This document shows positions 12,770 to 24,312 of a stretch of 64,000 bases of DNA, piece after piece. Origin of the DNA: Nageia nagi. Its lineage: Eukaryota; Pinophyta. Made by a program: the position numbers and the translations under genes. How positions within the stretch are numbered: the first letter of the stretch is position 1; each line of letters begins with the position of its first letter. The notes below the pieces were generated by a model. It was not told the DNA's origin and did no database searches. It worked only from the letters and a program-made list of their open reading frames with translations. Where the stretch lies: contig JBITNC010000001.1 in the NCBI GenBank assembly GCA_050084985.1, positions 147,064,001 to 147,128,000 of the forward strand. Direction: 5' to 3'.

Positions 12770-14040
12770 ATTAATCATCCCAAAAAAAGAAAATTTAAGA
12801 AATTTATTCCTACAATAAGCCTATCATCCCCCTTATGTAGCACATCCAAGAGGTACAAAGATGCAAGAAGATTTAATAAAGAATTTTTACTAGGATGGAA
12901 TGAATAAGGATATAGTAGAGTTTGTGGCAAAATGCTTGGCATGTTAAAAAGTGAAAGTAGAATATTAGCATCCAGGTGGATATTTGTATTTCCATGATAT
13001 TCCAACACAAAAAATGGCAAGTGAGTTCAATAGATTTCATAGTCAATTTGCCAAAAACTAGATTTCATCATGACCCCATATTGGTTGTGGATGATAAGTT
13101 AACCAAGGTTGCTCATTTTATACATGGTAACATGATAGATTATGATCCTATAGTAGCTAATAAGTTTGCATATGAAATTTTTAGATTATATGAATTTCTT
13201 GAAGTGATAATCTCAGATAGGGATTCTAAATTCACTTCAATGTTCTAGAAATCATTACATAAGGCATTGGGTACAATGTTAAATATGATATTAGCTTATC
13301 ATATAGAAATAGATGAATGGATAGAACATGTGAATAGAGTCCTTGAGGATATGCTTAGAATGTATTGCATGGAACAAAAGACCAAATGGGAAGATTATCT
13401 TTATTTGGTTGAGTTCGCATACAATAATGGCTATCATTCATCTTTAAGAATAGCTCCTTTTGAAGCACTATATGGAAGGAGATGTAGAACACCTTTAACA
13501 TGGGATAATTAGGAGGATTGGGTGATGATATAACCAAAAATGTTGAAGAAAATGGAGGAGCAGCTCAAGTCCATTCGATGAAAGTTGAAAAAAGCTATGA
13601 ATTGACAAAAGAGTTATGCTAATCTTAAAGCACTCCTTGAGAATTTGCCATGGGTGATAAGGTATTTTTATGAGTTTGACCCATGACAAGTGTCATAAAG
13701 TCAACTAAATTGGACCCATGATTTGTTGGTCCTTTTGAAATTATAGAAAAAAAGAATTCAGTAGCCTACAAACTTGCCTTGCCACCAAGTTTGTTCAAAA
13801 TACATGATGTCTTTCATATCTCCTTATTACAAAAATATATTGCTGACCCTTCTCATGTTTTAGATTTCTCTAAATTATAGATGCTATACCCTCATGCCAT
13901 TTAAGTACTCCCTATCAAGATCTTAGCTTTTAGGACTAAGAAGCTAAGAAATAGGGAAAATAATGAATGTCTAGTCCAATGGGATAAATACTCTAAGTCA
14001 TCTTCTATATGAGAAGATGCACATACTATGAAAAGATAAT
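12770..14040 (+). pseudogene. gypsy A integrase with chromo-like C-terminus (decayed)
   Basis: HHCC zinc-binding region at about 12810-12960 (ending AKCLAC). The integrase core follows from 12976: IDFIVNLPKT gives the first Asp and IISDRDSKFTSMF the second. The Glu-bearing helix is eroded (HIEIDEWIEHVNRVLEDMLR). EFAYNNGYHSSLRIAPFEAL is typical of gypsy integrases. The tail (about 13915-14020) carries NECLVQWDKYSKSSSI followed by EDAHT, which resembles the degenerate chromodomain of plant chromoviruses. Such domains direct insertion to heterochromatin. Confidence 0.75.
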
Positions 14041-14126
14041 TTCCATATTTATTTGTCTAAATAAGTTTGTGAAATATTTATAAGTTTGTGTTTATATGTA
14101 ATAACATAAGGTATTGTGTTCCTTTT

Positions 14127-14134
14127 AAGGGGGG
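14127..14134 (+). other. polypurine tract of gypsy A
   Basis: AAGGGGGG immediately before the LTR start TGTATGTCATGACCC. This is the expected position of the second-strand primer and fixes the 5' edge of the 3' LTR. Confidence 0.75.
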
Positions 14135-17100
14135 TGTATGTCATGACCCACCTCAAGACACTATTTGACCTTGAGTGCTATCAAGGATTTGAATGAATTA
14201 TGTTTACATAATACTATGGTAATGAAAAGTTGGATATGGGAATATGTATCATTTGTGAAAATTTGATGCTAGCTTTGATATATTTTGACATAAGTCATCG
14301 AGTGGAGAAGCAACCCAAATACCCTACAGATCAAAGGTGAATTGGTGATGAGAATGGAAGGGTAAGAGGAGAAAATGATTAGCATTGATTCGTTGACATA
14401 CCCTATGACTATCGTAAATCATATAGATGCATACAGGATAATTGTTGTGATTGTTGATTTCTTGATGGAAAATATGTTTGCAAAACTATGTGAATTAACT
14501 TTATTCTACAGGACAAGGTGACCATTGTAGTTAAAGATGTGTTTTCCCTTATTTGGTATTTTTAAAATTTAAATTTTGAAATGGAGGGAAAAAAGGGATA
14601 TACCTTTAGTTAAATTTTGAAAATTATTATAAGGTTAGAAAAATAAATTTAATGGGGTAAAAGTTGAATATGAGTGTCCATATTATTGCCACATAGGGCT
14701 AATAGTAAAAATACTATTAGATAGAGACTAAGGTCTCCTTGTGGTATTACATGATATTTAATAGCTAGGAAAATAGAGTAATGACCCTACTTAGTTTTGT
14801 ATTTTTGTGTTAGGTATGGATAAGAGTTGACACTAAATTGTCAGCTAATGAAAAAGATTCTAAAGTATTAAATGCCATTACCATCATTTCCAACTTTAAG
14901 CAAACCTAACCTAAAATAGTTGAGGGTGTGAGGAGACATCCATTTGGACACATTTGAGCCCCTTTAGCTATAAATAAAGGAGTAGAGCATTGGAAAAATA
15001 CCAACAAAAACTATCTATCTATCTCTTGTTATTTTCATTTTTTTCTCAAGCTTAGATTACATGAAGAAAAGAAGTCTCTCTATTCCTTCTTCAAGTCAAG
15101 GTGCATTCTTTAAATTTTTTTAAGTAGTTATATTTTAATGTTTTTAAAAGAGTTGTATGAAAAGATTATTTTTCTAAAGACTCATGGAATTAATTGTTGA
15201 TAAAGGACTTATACTAGGTGAAAGGACATACTGATTGATTTAATTATTGTATTGCATGTGGAGGTTGTTATGATGTCTTTTTGTTTAAAAGTAAAGAAGT
15301 GGGATCTTAGTATTTTTTTTCATTGTTCCCTTTTATTTAATTTAATATAAGTCCTGAGTACAAGTTGAGTCTAGTCAATTAATTCATTATGACTAGTTCT
15401 TTCCCTCAATTGTTTTGATTTTACTACCTTCCTCCTTGAAAATTACTTTGCTTTTCCTATTTAAGCTTCAATATAAGATAAGATTTCATAAAGATAGTTA
15501 GTATGATATTAACTATCTCCAAACACATGCTATGTCATAAAGTTTTGGAGACCTCTTTTGTTTGGTGAGAGATATTATTTTGTTTTTGCTAGTGTGTTAT
15601 ATTCTTTTATTCCTAAAAACTTACTATGTTGGAAAATGATTAGATCTGGTCCAAAATATTTTTGTGAGCTTGTTTGTAATTCATAAATGTGTTACCCAAT
15701 TTTTATTGATTTTTGAAAACTCCTTCTTTGACAATTCTCCTACCAAAAGAGCAAAGGTAAGTGAGAAAGTTGAATTCTTTGCCTTAAGCCACAAAAGTTG
15801 TTGAATTTTAGTACCATAAAATGTGTTTTTCCCAAACATACACTATCAAGAATTCTTGTAATGCCTTACACTGTGCAAAGTAGTGCTCAAACTTAAAGGA
15901 TAGGGAAATAAATGAGTCTCTATTGTCTCCATGCTATGGACTAATGTTGTAGAGTTAAATGAAAGTTTGTTTCAAAAAACTAATAGAGGCATAGGTACCA
16001 TGAATAAGGAGAGATTTGTATGCAATCTTAATCCCAAACCATCCTTACTTTCCCATCATTGCTTGTCCAACACTTTAGAAATCTATTACAAGGGTGTTTA
16101 CTAGCTAAGAATGAAGAGATAGAATGAAATTTGGTAGGTAGGAAACTAAATACTTGAATTCAATGAGATTTTTTGTGTTCACTATGGAAAAGTCATCTAT
16201 CCAATCAATGTGGTTTGCATTATACTATTTGATTGTTAGACACTGAATGTTCAAAACCCTTCAATAGATGCTAGTATCACATTAATTTTAGCATGATAGA
16301 AGATAAACACTCACCATGCTATCATGTCCAATGAAAGCATTAATAGGCTTTAGCTTATGATTTGAGAAGGGGGCGACATAAATACATTAGACATCTCTAT
16401 TGACTTAAGGAAAGGAATTAAAGTTTAAAGAAGCCTACTATGAGTGTATATATAAGTAAGATTGAATATTGTATTTAGTACTTAATTATTGACTAATAAT
16501 TGTATAGTAATGAGGGACTCTCTTTTATAAAAATATTTTAGCATTGAAATCTAATTGTATTATTGAGTTTTGAAAGACACTTAGTAGAGTAATTCAAATA
16601 CATTTCATCATTCTAAATTATATGAGAAACATGGTGAAAGATAATGTGACCAAGGAAAAAGGAGGTAGTGCATAAAGGATCTAAAATCCTCCCGAGGTCT
16701 TAAATAAAGGAATGCATTACATTATGGTCAATTAAGAAAAAGGATTTCCTAATCCTCCTCCCTCCTAGTACTCGATCCAACCATCAAGTTCCAAGGGAAT
16801 GATCAATGTTCAATGCTAATTGTTGAAGAATGATGGAGATGCTCAATGCTCATTGTTTGAAGATCAATGGATGTGTTTCTACAACAAGCCATAGAATGAC
16901 TTAGTAAATAACAATGTTACACTTCATTTGTATTACGAGATGATGATGATGATGATGATGAGTTACCAAACCATTAAATTGTATTAGCCTTATGATGTGT
17001 TGATATCTTGTAATACATTTATGGAAGCTATGTTATTATCATAGATATGAGGTATATTTGGACCTTTGTAATTGATTTTTAACTTAGAAATGCTTAATGA

Positions 17101-18497
17101 AAATTATGTTGTATTTATCTCTTGCTAGTATACTAAATGATAAATGAAAGATGGATGAATTTGTTATATTTTATGAACAACACTATGATTATTACATGTT
17201 AAGTTTTATGCTTTAATACTTGTTAGGTAGTAGTCATATATGGATTAGATTGTTAATCTTAATAAATCCAAAACTATCCCAACAACTTAGAATTAACCCT
17301 AAATTAGAGTTAAGGTTCCAAATGACAATTTGTGAGCATTTGGGATATCTTAAAGATCCTTGGAATCAAATTGGATATGAATGGGATCCCATGAGATAAA
17401 TGAAATCATTCAAGATTCTTTTATATGGATGCAAGAAATGGGGTGAAGAACCTTTTTCAAGTAAACCTACCTTGATAGATGAAAAACAAAGGGAATATTC
17501 TTTGCATGAGGACCACTTAGTGCCTCATTACTTTTGTAGCAATAGTGGTGAGATCCTTCCTCATAACTTGTTACTTTATGTATTCAAAAGATCTTTTAAA
17601 AAGTAGATCCATATACAAGATACAATGCATATGGGATAAAACAAGAAAATATGTGCCTTCCTATGTAAGCTATAACTGAGAATTCTAAGGAACTAATGGG
17701 AAAAGATGAATGGTGTTAAACCTTAGAACATGTCTTATACCCACTTCACTATTTGAAAAAATTAGTATATGGTTAGTAGGACATAGGTGGTTCTTTTGTC
17801 AACACATTTAAAAGTGGATTAGACTAAACAACCACTCAAGGATATTGTTTAATATCCATGGCTCCCTAAGTTATGGACATGGGGATACCAAACCACATGG
17901 TGGGACTAGTTGATAGTTATGGATAGGTTAGTACTCATATTCTTTGATAGGTGAGTTAGGTGAGGATAGCAATTAGAAAAACTACTATTATCAGGTGAGG
18001 GTAACTGGTAGTCATATCACTTGCATTTAGCAGATAGTGGTATGAAAATTATTCCATAGGTGATGCTACCCACTTATAAGGAAGCTTGTCTAGGACAAGT
18101 TAACTAATCCTATGAGATGGAGAGTTATCATCAAGAGATGATGAGTAACTTAGTGGAAGTATAATCTTTTGGGTGTTATGGGTCCTAAGTAGAAAACCAC
18201 TATACCATACTCAAAAAGCCTATTACACATGAGATGTGAAATAGGAATGGTAATATTACTTTTGATACATATTTTCAACAAGGTGAGTGTTGAAAAGTGA
18301 ACACCAAAAAACTTTATCAAGGTTGATTACCCCAAGTTCTTAGCCAATCTTGCCATGTGAGTGTTGAGATAGCTAGTAGCATATCAAACTCATGTGGAAT
18401 CGCTTGGTTCATTCCTAGATCATTTGAGTGTTACATTTAAAAAATATTAGGTCAAAAATTAGGGCTTTGGCTAATGATAATTAGTGAATGTGTTACA
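14135..18497 (+). repeat. 3' LTR of gypsy A (4363 bp)
   Basis: Begins TGTA after the polypurine tract and ends TACA at 18497, giving a 4-bp terminal inverted repeat. From 14811 it aligns with 3858 and from about 15907 with 6797, confirming it as the partner of the 5' LTR. No convincing gene lies in it, and short open stretches (such as 17400-17606) recur at 8326-8523 because both are LTR. The length is at the high end for plant gypsy elements. Confidence 0.85.
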
Positions 18498-19200
18498 TAT
18501 TTTACTTCATGTTTCATATTTTGATTTATTTACTTATGCAAATAAAAAAGCAAACATAGAAATGAGCAACCCCCTAAAATGAACACATTTTCATGTACAT
18601 TCTACAACATGACTTTTTTGAAGAGCCATAAGGTGATGATAGGCATACTGGAGCATTTAAATCTAATGATCCAAATGGTCAAAAGTTCATACTTCTCAAT
18701 TGCCCCTAAGTCTTTTATTAGTTTTAACATAACTCCAATAGGTGGATAAGCATGTGTATAGTGATACCACATGTTTGCATGTCCATTTAGGGATTATCTT
18801 GATAACCTAAGAGGATAAATTGAAACTTAATCAAGATTTATAATTTGCTTGATTCAATAAACATCATAACTTTGGAAAATAGTAGGTACTTCTCCTTATG
18901 AGGAAGTATAATACTAACCAATGTGAACTGGTTGAGGATTGGTAGTACTTAAGCTCCTCTTGTGTGGGCATCTAGGTGAAGACCTAATTTTTAGATAAAA
19001 AAATAAGCCTCAACAATGTCAATCTACATGTATTTAGGTATATGGATTATTATTTGAGTTGTAAAATATTTGCACTTATGAATCAAATCAAGCATGTATC
19101 TAGTGTTAAAATTAACATGTATTATTTACATGGTTAAAATTTAACATATAATATTGTTTATTGAACCACATGCTTATTATTTTTTCATGTCCTTATGTAG
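18498..19200 (+). other. distal leader of copia-1
   Basis: Untranslated DNA upstream of gag. It matches the reverse complement of about 360-1065 in copia-3, which proves the two leaders are homologous and that gypsy A interrupts this one. I see no gene in it. Confidence 0.65.
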
Positions 19201-20215
19201 CAAATGGAAGACTCCTTTTTACCTAAATAGATTCTTGATGGTTCCAACTTTGGGATTTAGGAACCTCGAATGAGAGTTGAATTGTAGGCAAGGAAGCTTT
19301 GGAAAATAGTGAATGAGAACCTTGTACCTCCTACAAATGAGAAGCCACTAAAAGCTTACAACATGAAGAATGAGTTGGCAACCTCCATGATCTTTTATGT
19401 AATTTTAGATTACATTCTCTTGATGATTTCATCTTCAACCTTAATAAAGAAAGCTTGGGATAAGCTTAAGAAAATCTACCTTGGTTCAAAGTTTTCAAGA
19501 AGGTTTACCATTTTCCAAAAGTTGCTTCAATCTCATTAAGGGAAGGATAAAAATGTGGCTATTTACTTGAATAAAATCATTAACCTAAGGACCCAACTTG
19601 TTTCTTATGAGTGCAATTAGATCAATGATGAGTTCATGGTATTTATCATTATTCAAATCCTTTCTTCAAAATTTGAAAACTTTGTGATGGTTATAGAAAT
19701 AAGGCTTGATGATGAAGAAGAAGTCTTCTCCCTTGACAACCTTTTTAGGCTTCTTTTGAAGCATGAGAAAATCCTTAACAAAAAGGTGTTGATTTCTTCT
19801 CCTAAGGATAATAATGTTACTCTTGGTGCAATAAAAACTCTTTTCAAAAAGAAGTTCAACCATCAAAAGAAAGTTTATCATTCTTCTTACAAAAGGTTTG
19901 AGAAAAGAGGCAATTGCTACAACAACAGTAGTAATAATGAAAACAATGGTAATAATAGAAACAACAACAATAGTAGCAATAACAATGGCAACAATAATCA
20001 CTTCAAGAAAAGAGATGGATAAGGTAAAATAAACAATCCATATCCTAAGGAAAAGTTTGATGGTAATTGTAACTATTGTGGCATCTAAGGTCACAAAGAA
20101 GTTGATTGCTATAAAAATAAAAGAGAGAAAAAGAACAAAGAAAATGAAAATAGAAAGAACTTTAAAGGAAAGTAGAATATTCAAGTTGGTTTTGCTAGGA
20201 TGCTCTACTCTTTAT
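19201..20215 (+). pseudogene. copia-1 gag (decayed)
   Basis: Copia Gag beginning MEDSFLPK-like. Stops replace a Gln-type position (FTK*ILDGSNFG), Trp (GI*EPRM) and Gln in the first 30 codons, judged against copia-3. The UBN2-like core (19309-19860) includes AWDKLKKIYLGSKFSRRF. A strikingly Asn-rich linker at about 19910-20000 is encoded by AAT/AAC runs. A zinc knuckle at about 20067-20110 reads CNYCGI*GHKEVDCYK, a complete CX2CX4HX4C apart from the stop inside it. Confidence 0.8.
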
Positions 20216-20224
20216 CTTGCACTT

Positions 20225-21200
20225 TCATCTAATTAGATTGTTGACTCTAGTTGTACTAATCATCTATGCTTTGACAAGAAAAATTTTGAGAACTTTCAAA
20301 AGTATAGAAAAGATGTAGTTATGATAGGTGATAACTCTACCTTTGAAGTCCAAGGCATTGGAAGTGTGTTGATTCACACAAAGGTTCTTGACAATGTGCT
20401 CTATGTTCCTAAGCTTAGGATGAACTTTCTCTCTATGATTCAAGTTACTAGAAAAGGGTACTCTTTTGAGTTTAACTCTCAATCTTGGTGCATTAATAAA
20501 GGACTTGCCACATTGGTTAAAGGATCAATGAAAGATGATATCTACATTGTAGATTAAGTTCCATCAAAAATGTGTCTTGCTACAAATGTGTGTTCTAGAG
20601 GTAATAATTGGCACCAATGTTTAGGGCACCTTAACCATAAGAGTATTTAAGTCATGAAAGACCAAAAACTTGTGGAATATTTTCTTTCAATTTCTCCTTC
20701 GATTGGTCTATATGAGAATTGCATTCTTGGAAAGATGCATAGATAAAAGTTTGAAAAATATAAGATAATAAGAGCATCTCAACCTCTTCAACTTGTGCAT
20801 TTAGATTTGATGGGTCCATTTTAGACTAAGTTACTTGGAGGAGCATCTTATGTCTTGACCTTTATTTATGACTTTATAAGAATGACCTTTGGGTATCTAC
20901 TTGAGCATAAAGATCAAACCTTTGAGAGTTTTAAGATTTTTAAGGCCTTTATTGAGAATCAAACTAACCTTAAAATCAAGATGTTGAGATCATATAATGG
21001 GGGAGAATATAACAATAATGAGTTCAATGAATATTGTGCTAAGTATGGAATCAAGAGGTAATTAATGATTACTTACACTCCTCAGTAGAATGATATTACC
21101 AAAAGAAAAAATAAGACAATTATGGAGATGGCTAGATGCATGCTAGGTAATCTTGCCAGTTTCTTATAGGGTGAAGCTATAAGCACTACTTGAATAGGTG
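20225..21200 (+). pseudogene. copia-1 protease and integrase (decayed)
   Basis: The protease site reads VDSSCTNHLC (about 20236) where the family has D-S/T-G-A/C-S/T-x-H, so the active-site Gly is lost. The GAG-pre-integrase motif is NNWHQCLGHLNHKSI (about 20605). The integrase core starts at QLVHLDLMGPF (about 20790), giving the first Asp. The second acidic position is changed: LRSYNGGEYNNNEF has Tyr where copia integrases have Asp. The Glu region ITKRKNKTIMEMARCML follows at about 21100. Several stops break the frame. A downstream fragment (21190-21411) carries KTPFEEWLGRKPNISHLRMF. Confidence 0.8.
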
Positions 21201-21419
21201 TTCCAAAAAATCCATTCAGGGTAAAACTCCTTTTGAAGAGTGGTTAGGAAGAAAACCTAACATTTCACATCTTAGGATGTTTGGTTGTGAAGCATTCTCC
21301 TACACTACAAAAAGGCTAAAAAATGCATCTTTATGGGTTATGATAGTTAGCATAAAGGCTATAGGCTCTACTCTCCAACCTACAAAGCCATGTTTTTTTC
21401 AAAGGATGTAAATTTCAAT

Positions 21420-23125
21420 GAACTTCTTGAAAAATTTGCTTCTAATGAGGATGTTGATGATCTAGAGGACTCTTTAGTTGCACCTAGTCAGTTAGATATT
21501 GATCTAGACAAGTCACCTTAGGAACAAAATTATTCAACATAAAGGGTAACAAGGAGCATGACCTTTAACAAATCCTTATTTTCCAAGTTTGATAACAAGC
21601 ATGAGCCCTCAACCTTCAAAGAAGCTTCTAAGTATGAGTGTTGGATGGAAGCTATGAAAGTGGAGCATGAGGCACTTATGAAAAATGAAACTTGGGATTT
21701 GGTTCCTTATCCCAATGAGAATAATGTGATTGGCAATAAGTGGATCTTTAAGGTCATGTTAAATTCTATTAGGGATATTGAGAAATACAAGGCAAGGTTA
21801 GTAGCCAAAGGTTTTGCTCAAAAATACAATGTAGATTATGAGAAAACCTTTTCTCCCATGGCAAAGATGCCTACTATGAGAATTATCCTTGCTCTTTCTA
21901 TAGCTCAAGAATGGAAAGTTTTTCAACATAATATCAAGAGTGCATTTCTCAATGGTGACTTAGATGTGAAAATCTTCATGAATCAACTAGAAGGGTTCAT
22001 TGTGGAAGGTAAAGAGTCCTTTGTGATCAAGCTAAAGAAGTCATTATATAGACTTAAGTAAGCACCTAGAGCTGGGTATAGAAAGATTTTAAGGTATTTT
22101 GTAAACATTAGTTTCTCCAAGTGCTTTTCAAACTTCAATTTATATGTGCTCACTCAAAGAAAAGATATGATCTTTTGATTACTAGGAATAATGATGAAAT
22201 CACTCAAAAGTGCATATCCAAACTTAAGGTGGCATTTGAAATGACTAATCTTGGTCTCTTACAATACTATCTTGGAATGCAAATGTGTTAATACAAGGAT
22301 TGTACTTATCTTAGTCAATCTATGTATATATCAAACATCTTACAAAAGTTTGAAATAGAGGAGTGTAGTTATGCTGCGATTCCAATTTCTCCTAGAATCA
22401 TTGTTTGTTTGAGTTCTAGCTCTCAATTAGCTAATGCTATAGCTTATAGGTAATTAATTGATAATCTTTTGTATTTGACTATTTCTAAGCTAGATATTAT
22501 CTTTGTAGTGAATTTGATGGTTCGATTCATACAAAAACCATATGTTGAGAACCTCATTGCTATTAAGAAAATCTTGAGGTATGTTGCAAAGACCAAGGAT
22601 CTTACTCTTAAGTATTCAAAGTTGCCTTTGTTTGTTCTCTCTAGATTATCAAATTCTAACTATAGGGGAAATAGAGATGATAAGAAATCAACCTTTGCGT
22701 ATGTGTTTAGCATTGGTTTAGGTGCTATCTCTTGGACTTCCAAGAAGTAACCTACTATTTCTCTTTCCACTATACAAGTTGAATACTATGTCATGTCTAT
22801 TGGAACCTAGAAAGCTATTTGGCTAAGACATCTTTTGAAAGAAATTGGATATGAGCAAGTTGGCTTATCTTTGATTTCTTTAGACAATTAGTTAGCTATT
22901 TCTTTGGCTAAGAATACTATGTTCCATCAAAGAATAAAACATATGGAAATTCATACCCATTATATTAAGGAGAAGGTTCTTAATGGCATCATACACCTAG
23001 AGTATTATCCATCCACCTTGAACTCCATTGATTTCTTTACCAAGCCTCTCTTGGAAGCTCAATTTTGTAAGCTTAGAGATGCTATCAAGTTGGTGAAGTT
23101 TCCCTCAAGAGGAAGTGAAATTTGA
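21420..23125 (+). pseudogene. copia-1 reverse transcriptase and RNase H (decayed, YVDD deleted)
   Basis: Copia RT (RVT_2 family), open from 21558 to 22061: ECWMEAMKVEHEALMKNETW, WIFKVMLNS, KARLVAKGFAQKYNVDYEKT. The first catalytic Asp (LDIKSAFLNG in copia-2) is Asn here (HNIKSAFLNG). Compared with copia-2 at 25215-25255, about 24 bp including the YVDD motif are deleted near 22168. RNase H runs from 22469 (YLTISKLDIIFVVNLMVRF) through the stop at 22748 and ends FPSRGSEI at 23125, the normal copia Pol C-terminus. Confidence 0.8.
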
Positions 23126-23228
23126 ATTCTTATGTTGAATTAATGTTTGTGATGACAACTTCACCCTTAGGAGAATTTTATGTTATATACTATTGATTTT
23201 GTTGTACACTTTTGTGGTAAGTTCGCTT

Positions 23229-23360
23229 TGTGTGAGGAACTTATTGTATAAATTTTTAAAGCAAAAATAATGGTCAATCTAGTATTATTCAATTATCGAT
23301 GTGTGAGGAACTCTTATGTGTCTTTTGAAACTATTTAGTTATCCATATGTGAGGAACTCA
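23229..23360 (+). repeat. threefold TGTGAGGAACT motif in copia-1 3' region
   Basis: The word TGTGAGGAACT occurs three times, near 23231, 23302 and 23347, each followed by T-rich sequence, between the end of pol and the 3' LTR. The same three copies with the same spacing recur in copia-2 (26309-26440), so it is a family feature rather than chance. Confidence 0.7.
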
Positions 23361-23829
23361 TATTTTCATGCTCTATTTTGTAATGATAATCAACATACAT
23401 TTTATATACAGTAGGTGACTATGAGTTTTTTGGCTTGGCATCTTCATGATGACTTATAGTGCACCATTAATCAATTCATGATGGCATTTGTGTGATTCAT
23501 TTATCTTAGTTGATATGAATATGTTGCATCTAACTGATCTTGTTATTCAAGCTATTTATGACTTATAGGTTCCTTTGAGATTGCAGGTATGTAGGCTCTT
23601 GAAGATTCTTCATAACTTTCAGTTGGATGACTACTTCATGTATATTGAAACTAGTTGTGGTTAATGATTGTATTTGGAAAAGTAGTGATTCTCAAACTAT
23701 ATCTTTCTTAATTCACAAATATATAAAAAGTTCTCATCTCCACTGTATCTGGTTGGAAGAGAACTCTCTTACTATCTCTCTTCCTTCTATCTTTTTTTGC
23801 TCTATCCCATTATTGCATTAAAAGAGAGT
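23361..23829 (+). other. copia-1 3' untranslated region and polypurine tract
   Basis: No gene. It ends with the purine run AAAAGAGAG (23821-23829) directly before the LTR, the expected second-strand primer site. Copia-2 has AGAGGGAG at the same place (26901-26908). Confidence 0.65.
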
Positions 23830-24312
23830 GTTGAAATGTATAATGCATTATGGTAAAGGTTTTCTAATAATCTTCTATGTAAGTTCACTAATACTTAAGG
23901 ATATCATTTGATACCTTAAGTATTTAAGTGAATATGATAATGTTACTTGTCCTACACTCTATGTCATGAGCATGCCCCTTGGGTAAAAGAGAGTGCATAT
24001 CATACCTTTGTACATTGGATAAAAAGGTGATCCAGAGAGGGATTTTGGCCTATAAATAGAAAGCTCCCTCTTTGATATTACACACCAATTTGTGGAGAAA
24101 ATTTATGGTAGAGGATAGTGTTCTAGACTTGAGATTAGGAGAATTGTAAGAGTTCATATTTGAGATTAAGAGAAATCTAGTTAGTGGATGTACTCCTAGT
24201 TGGAAGAACCACCTACATCTTGTGTTATCTTTGTGAGTTTGTTAAATGTGTATTGTGAGCTTTCTTATGATCTTGAAAGTTTATATTTGCTCATTTTATA
24301 GTTCAAATCTCA
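23830..24312 (+). repeat. 3' LTR of copia-1 (483 bp)
   Basis: Starts TGTTGAAATGTATAATGC and ends TCTCA at 24312. It is homologous to the LTRs at 3352-3857 (reverse) and 26909-27358. A TATAAATAGA box (24051-24060) is a plausible LTR promoter TATA, and the same TATAAATA lies at 27095-27102 in copia-2. Confidence 0.8.

Larger units (their letters stand above)
3858..18497 (+). mobile_element. Gypsy A: long-LTR Ty3/gypsy element, chromovirus-like
   Basis: Plus-strand element with order LTR, primer site, gag, protease, RT, RNase H, integrase with a chromo-like tail, polypurine tract, LTR. Integrase after RNase H defines Ty3/gypsy. The 3' LTR is 4363 bp. The first ~680 bp of the 5' LTR lie outside the window because copia-3 inserted at its present left edge. 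It sits in the leader of copia-1: copia-3, of the same family, reads through the site unbroken. All reading frames are broken by many stops, so the copy is dead. Confidence 0.85.
18498..24312 (+). mobile_element. Copia-1: Ty1/copia LTR retrotransposon, 5' LTR outside window
   Basis: Plus-strand element in the order leader, gag, protease, integrase, RT, RNase H, 3' region, polypurine tract, LTR. Integrase before RT makes it Ty1/copia. The 5' LTR and first part of the leader were split off by gypsy A and lie left of the window. It inserted into the integrase region of copia-2: sequence resumes at 24313 with TTGTGAAGCATT, which in copia-1 itself is at about 21284. Confidence 0.85.

Noticed and set aside
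9418-14040. Alternative genetic code with TAG read as Gln, which would make long retroelement ORFs intact
   Set aside because: TAA, TGA and frameshifts are also present, Trp codons are lost as well, and the PPR gene uses TAG as a normal stop. Deamination explains all cases.
17400-17606. Small ORF that recurs at 8326-8523, suggesting a conserved gene
   Set aside because: Both copies are the same stretch of the gypsy A LTR. Conservation is due to the LTR pair, and the frame is broken in the third copy near 6480.
19666-20184. 172-codon minus-strand ORF rich in Ile, Val and Phe, resembling a membrane protein
   Set aside because: It is the antisense of the copia-1 gag and its Asn-rich linker. 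AAT/AAC repeats read backwards give hydrophobic codons.
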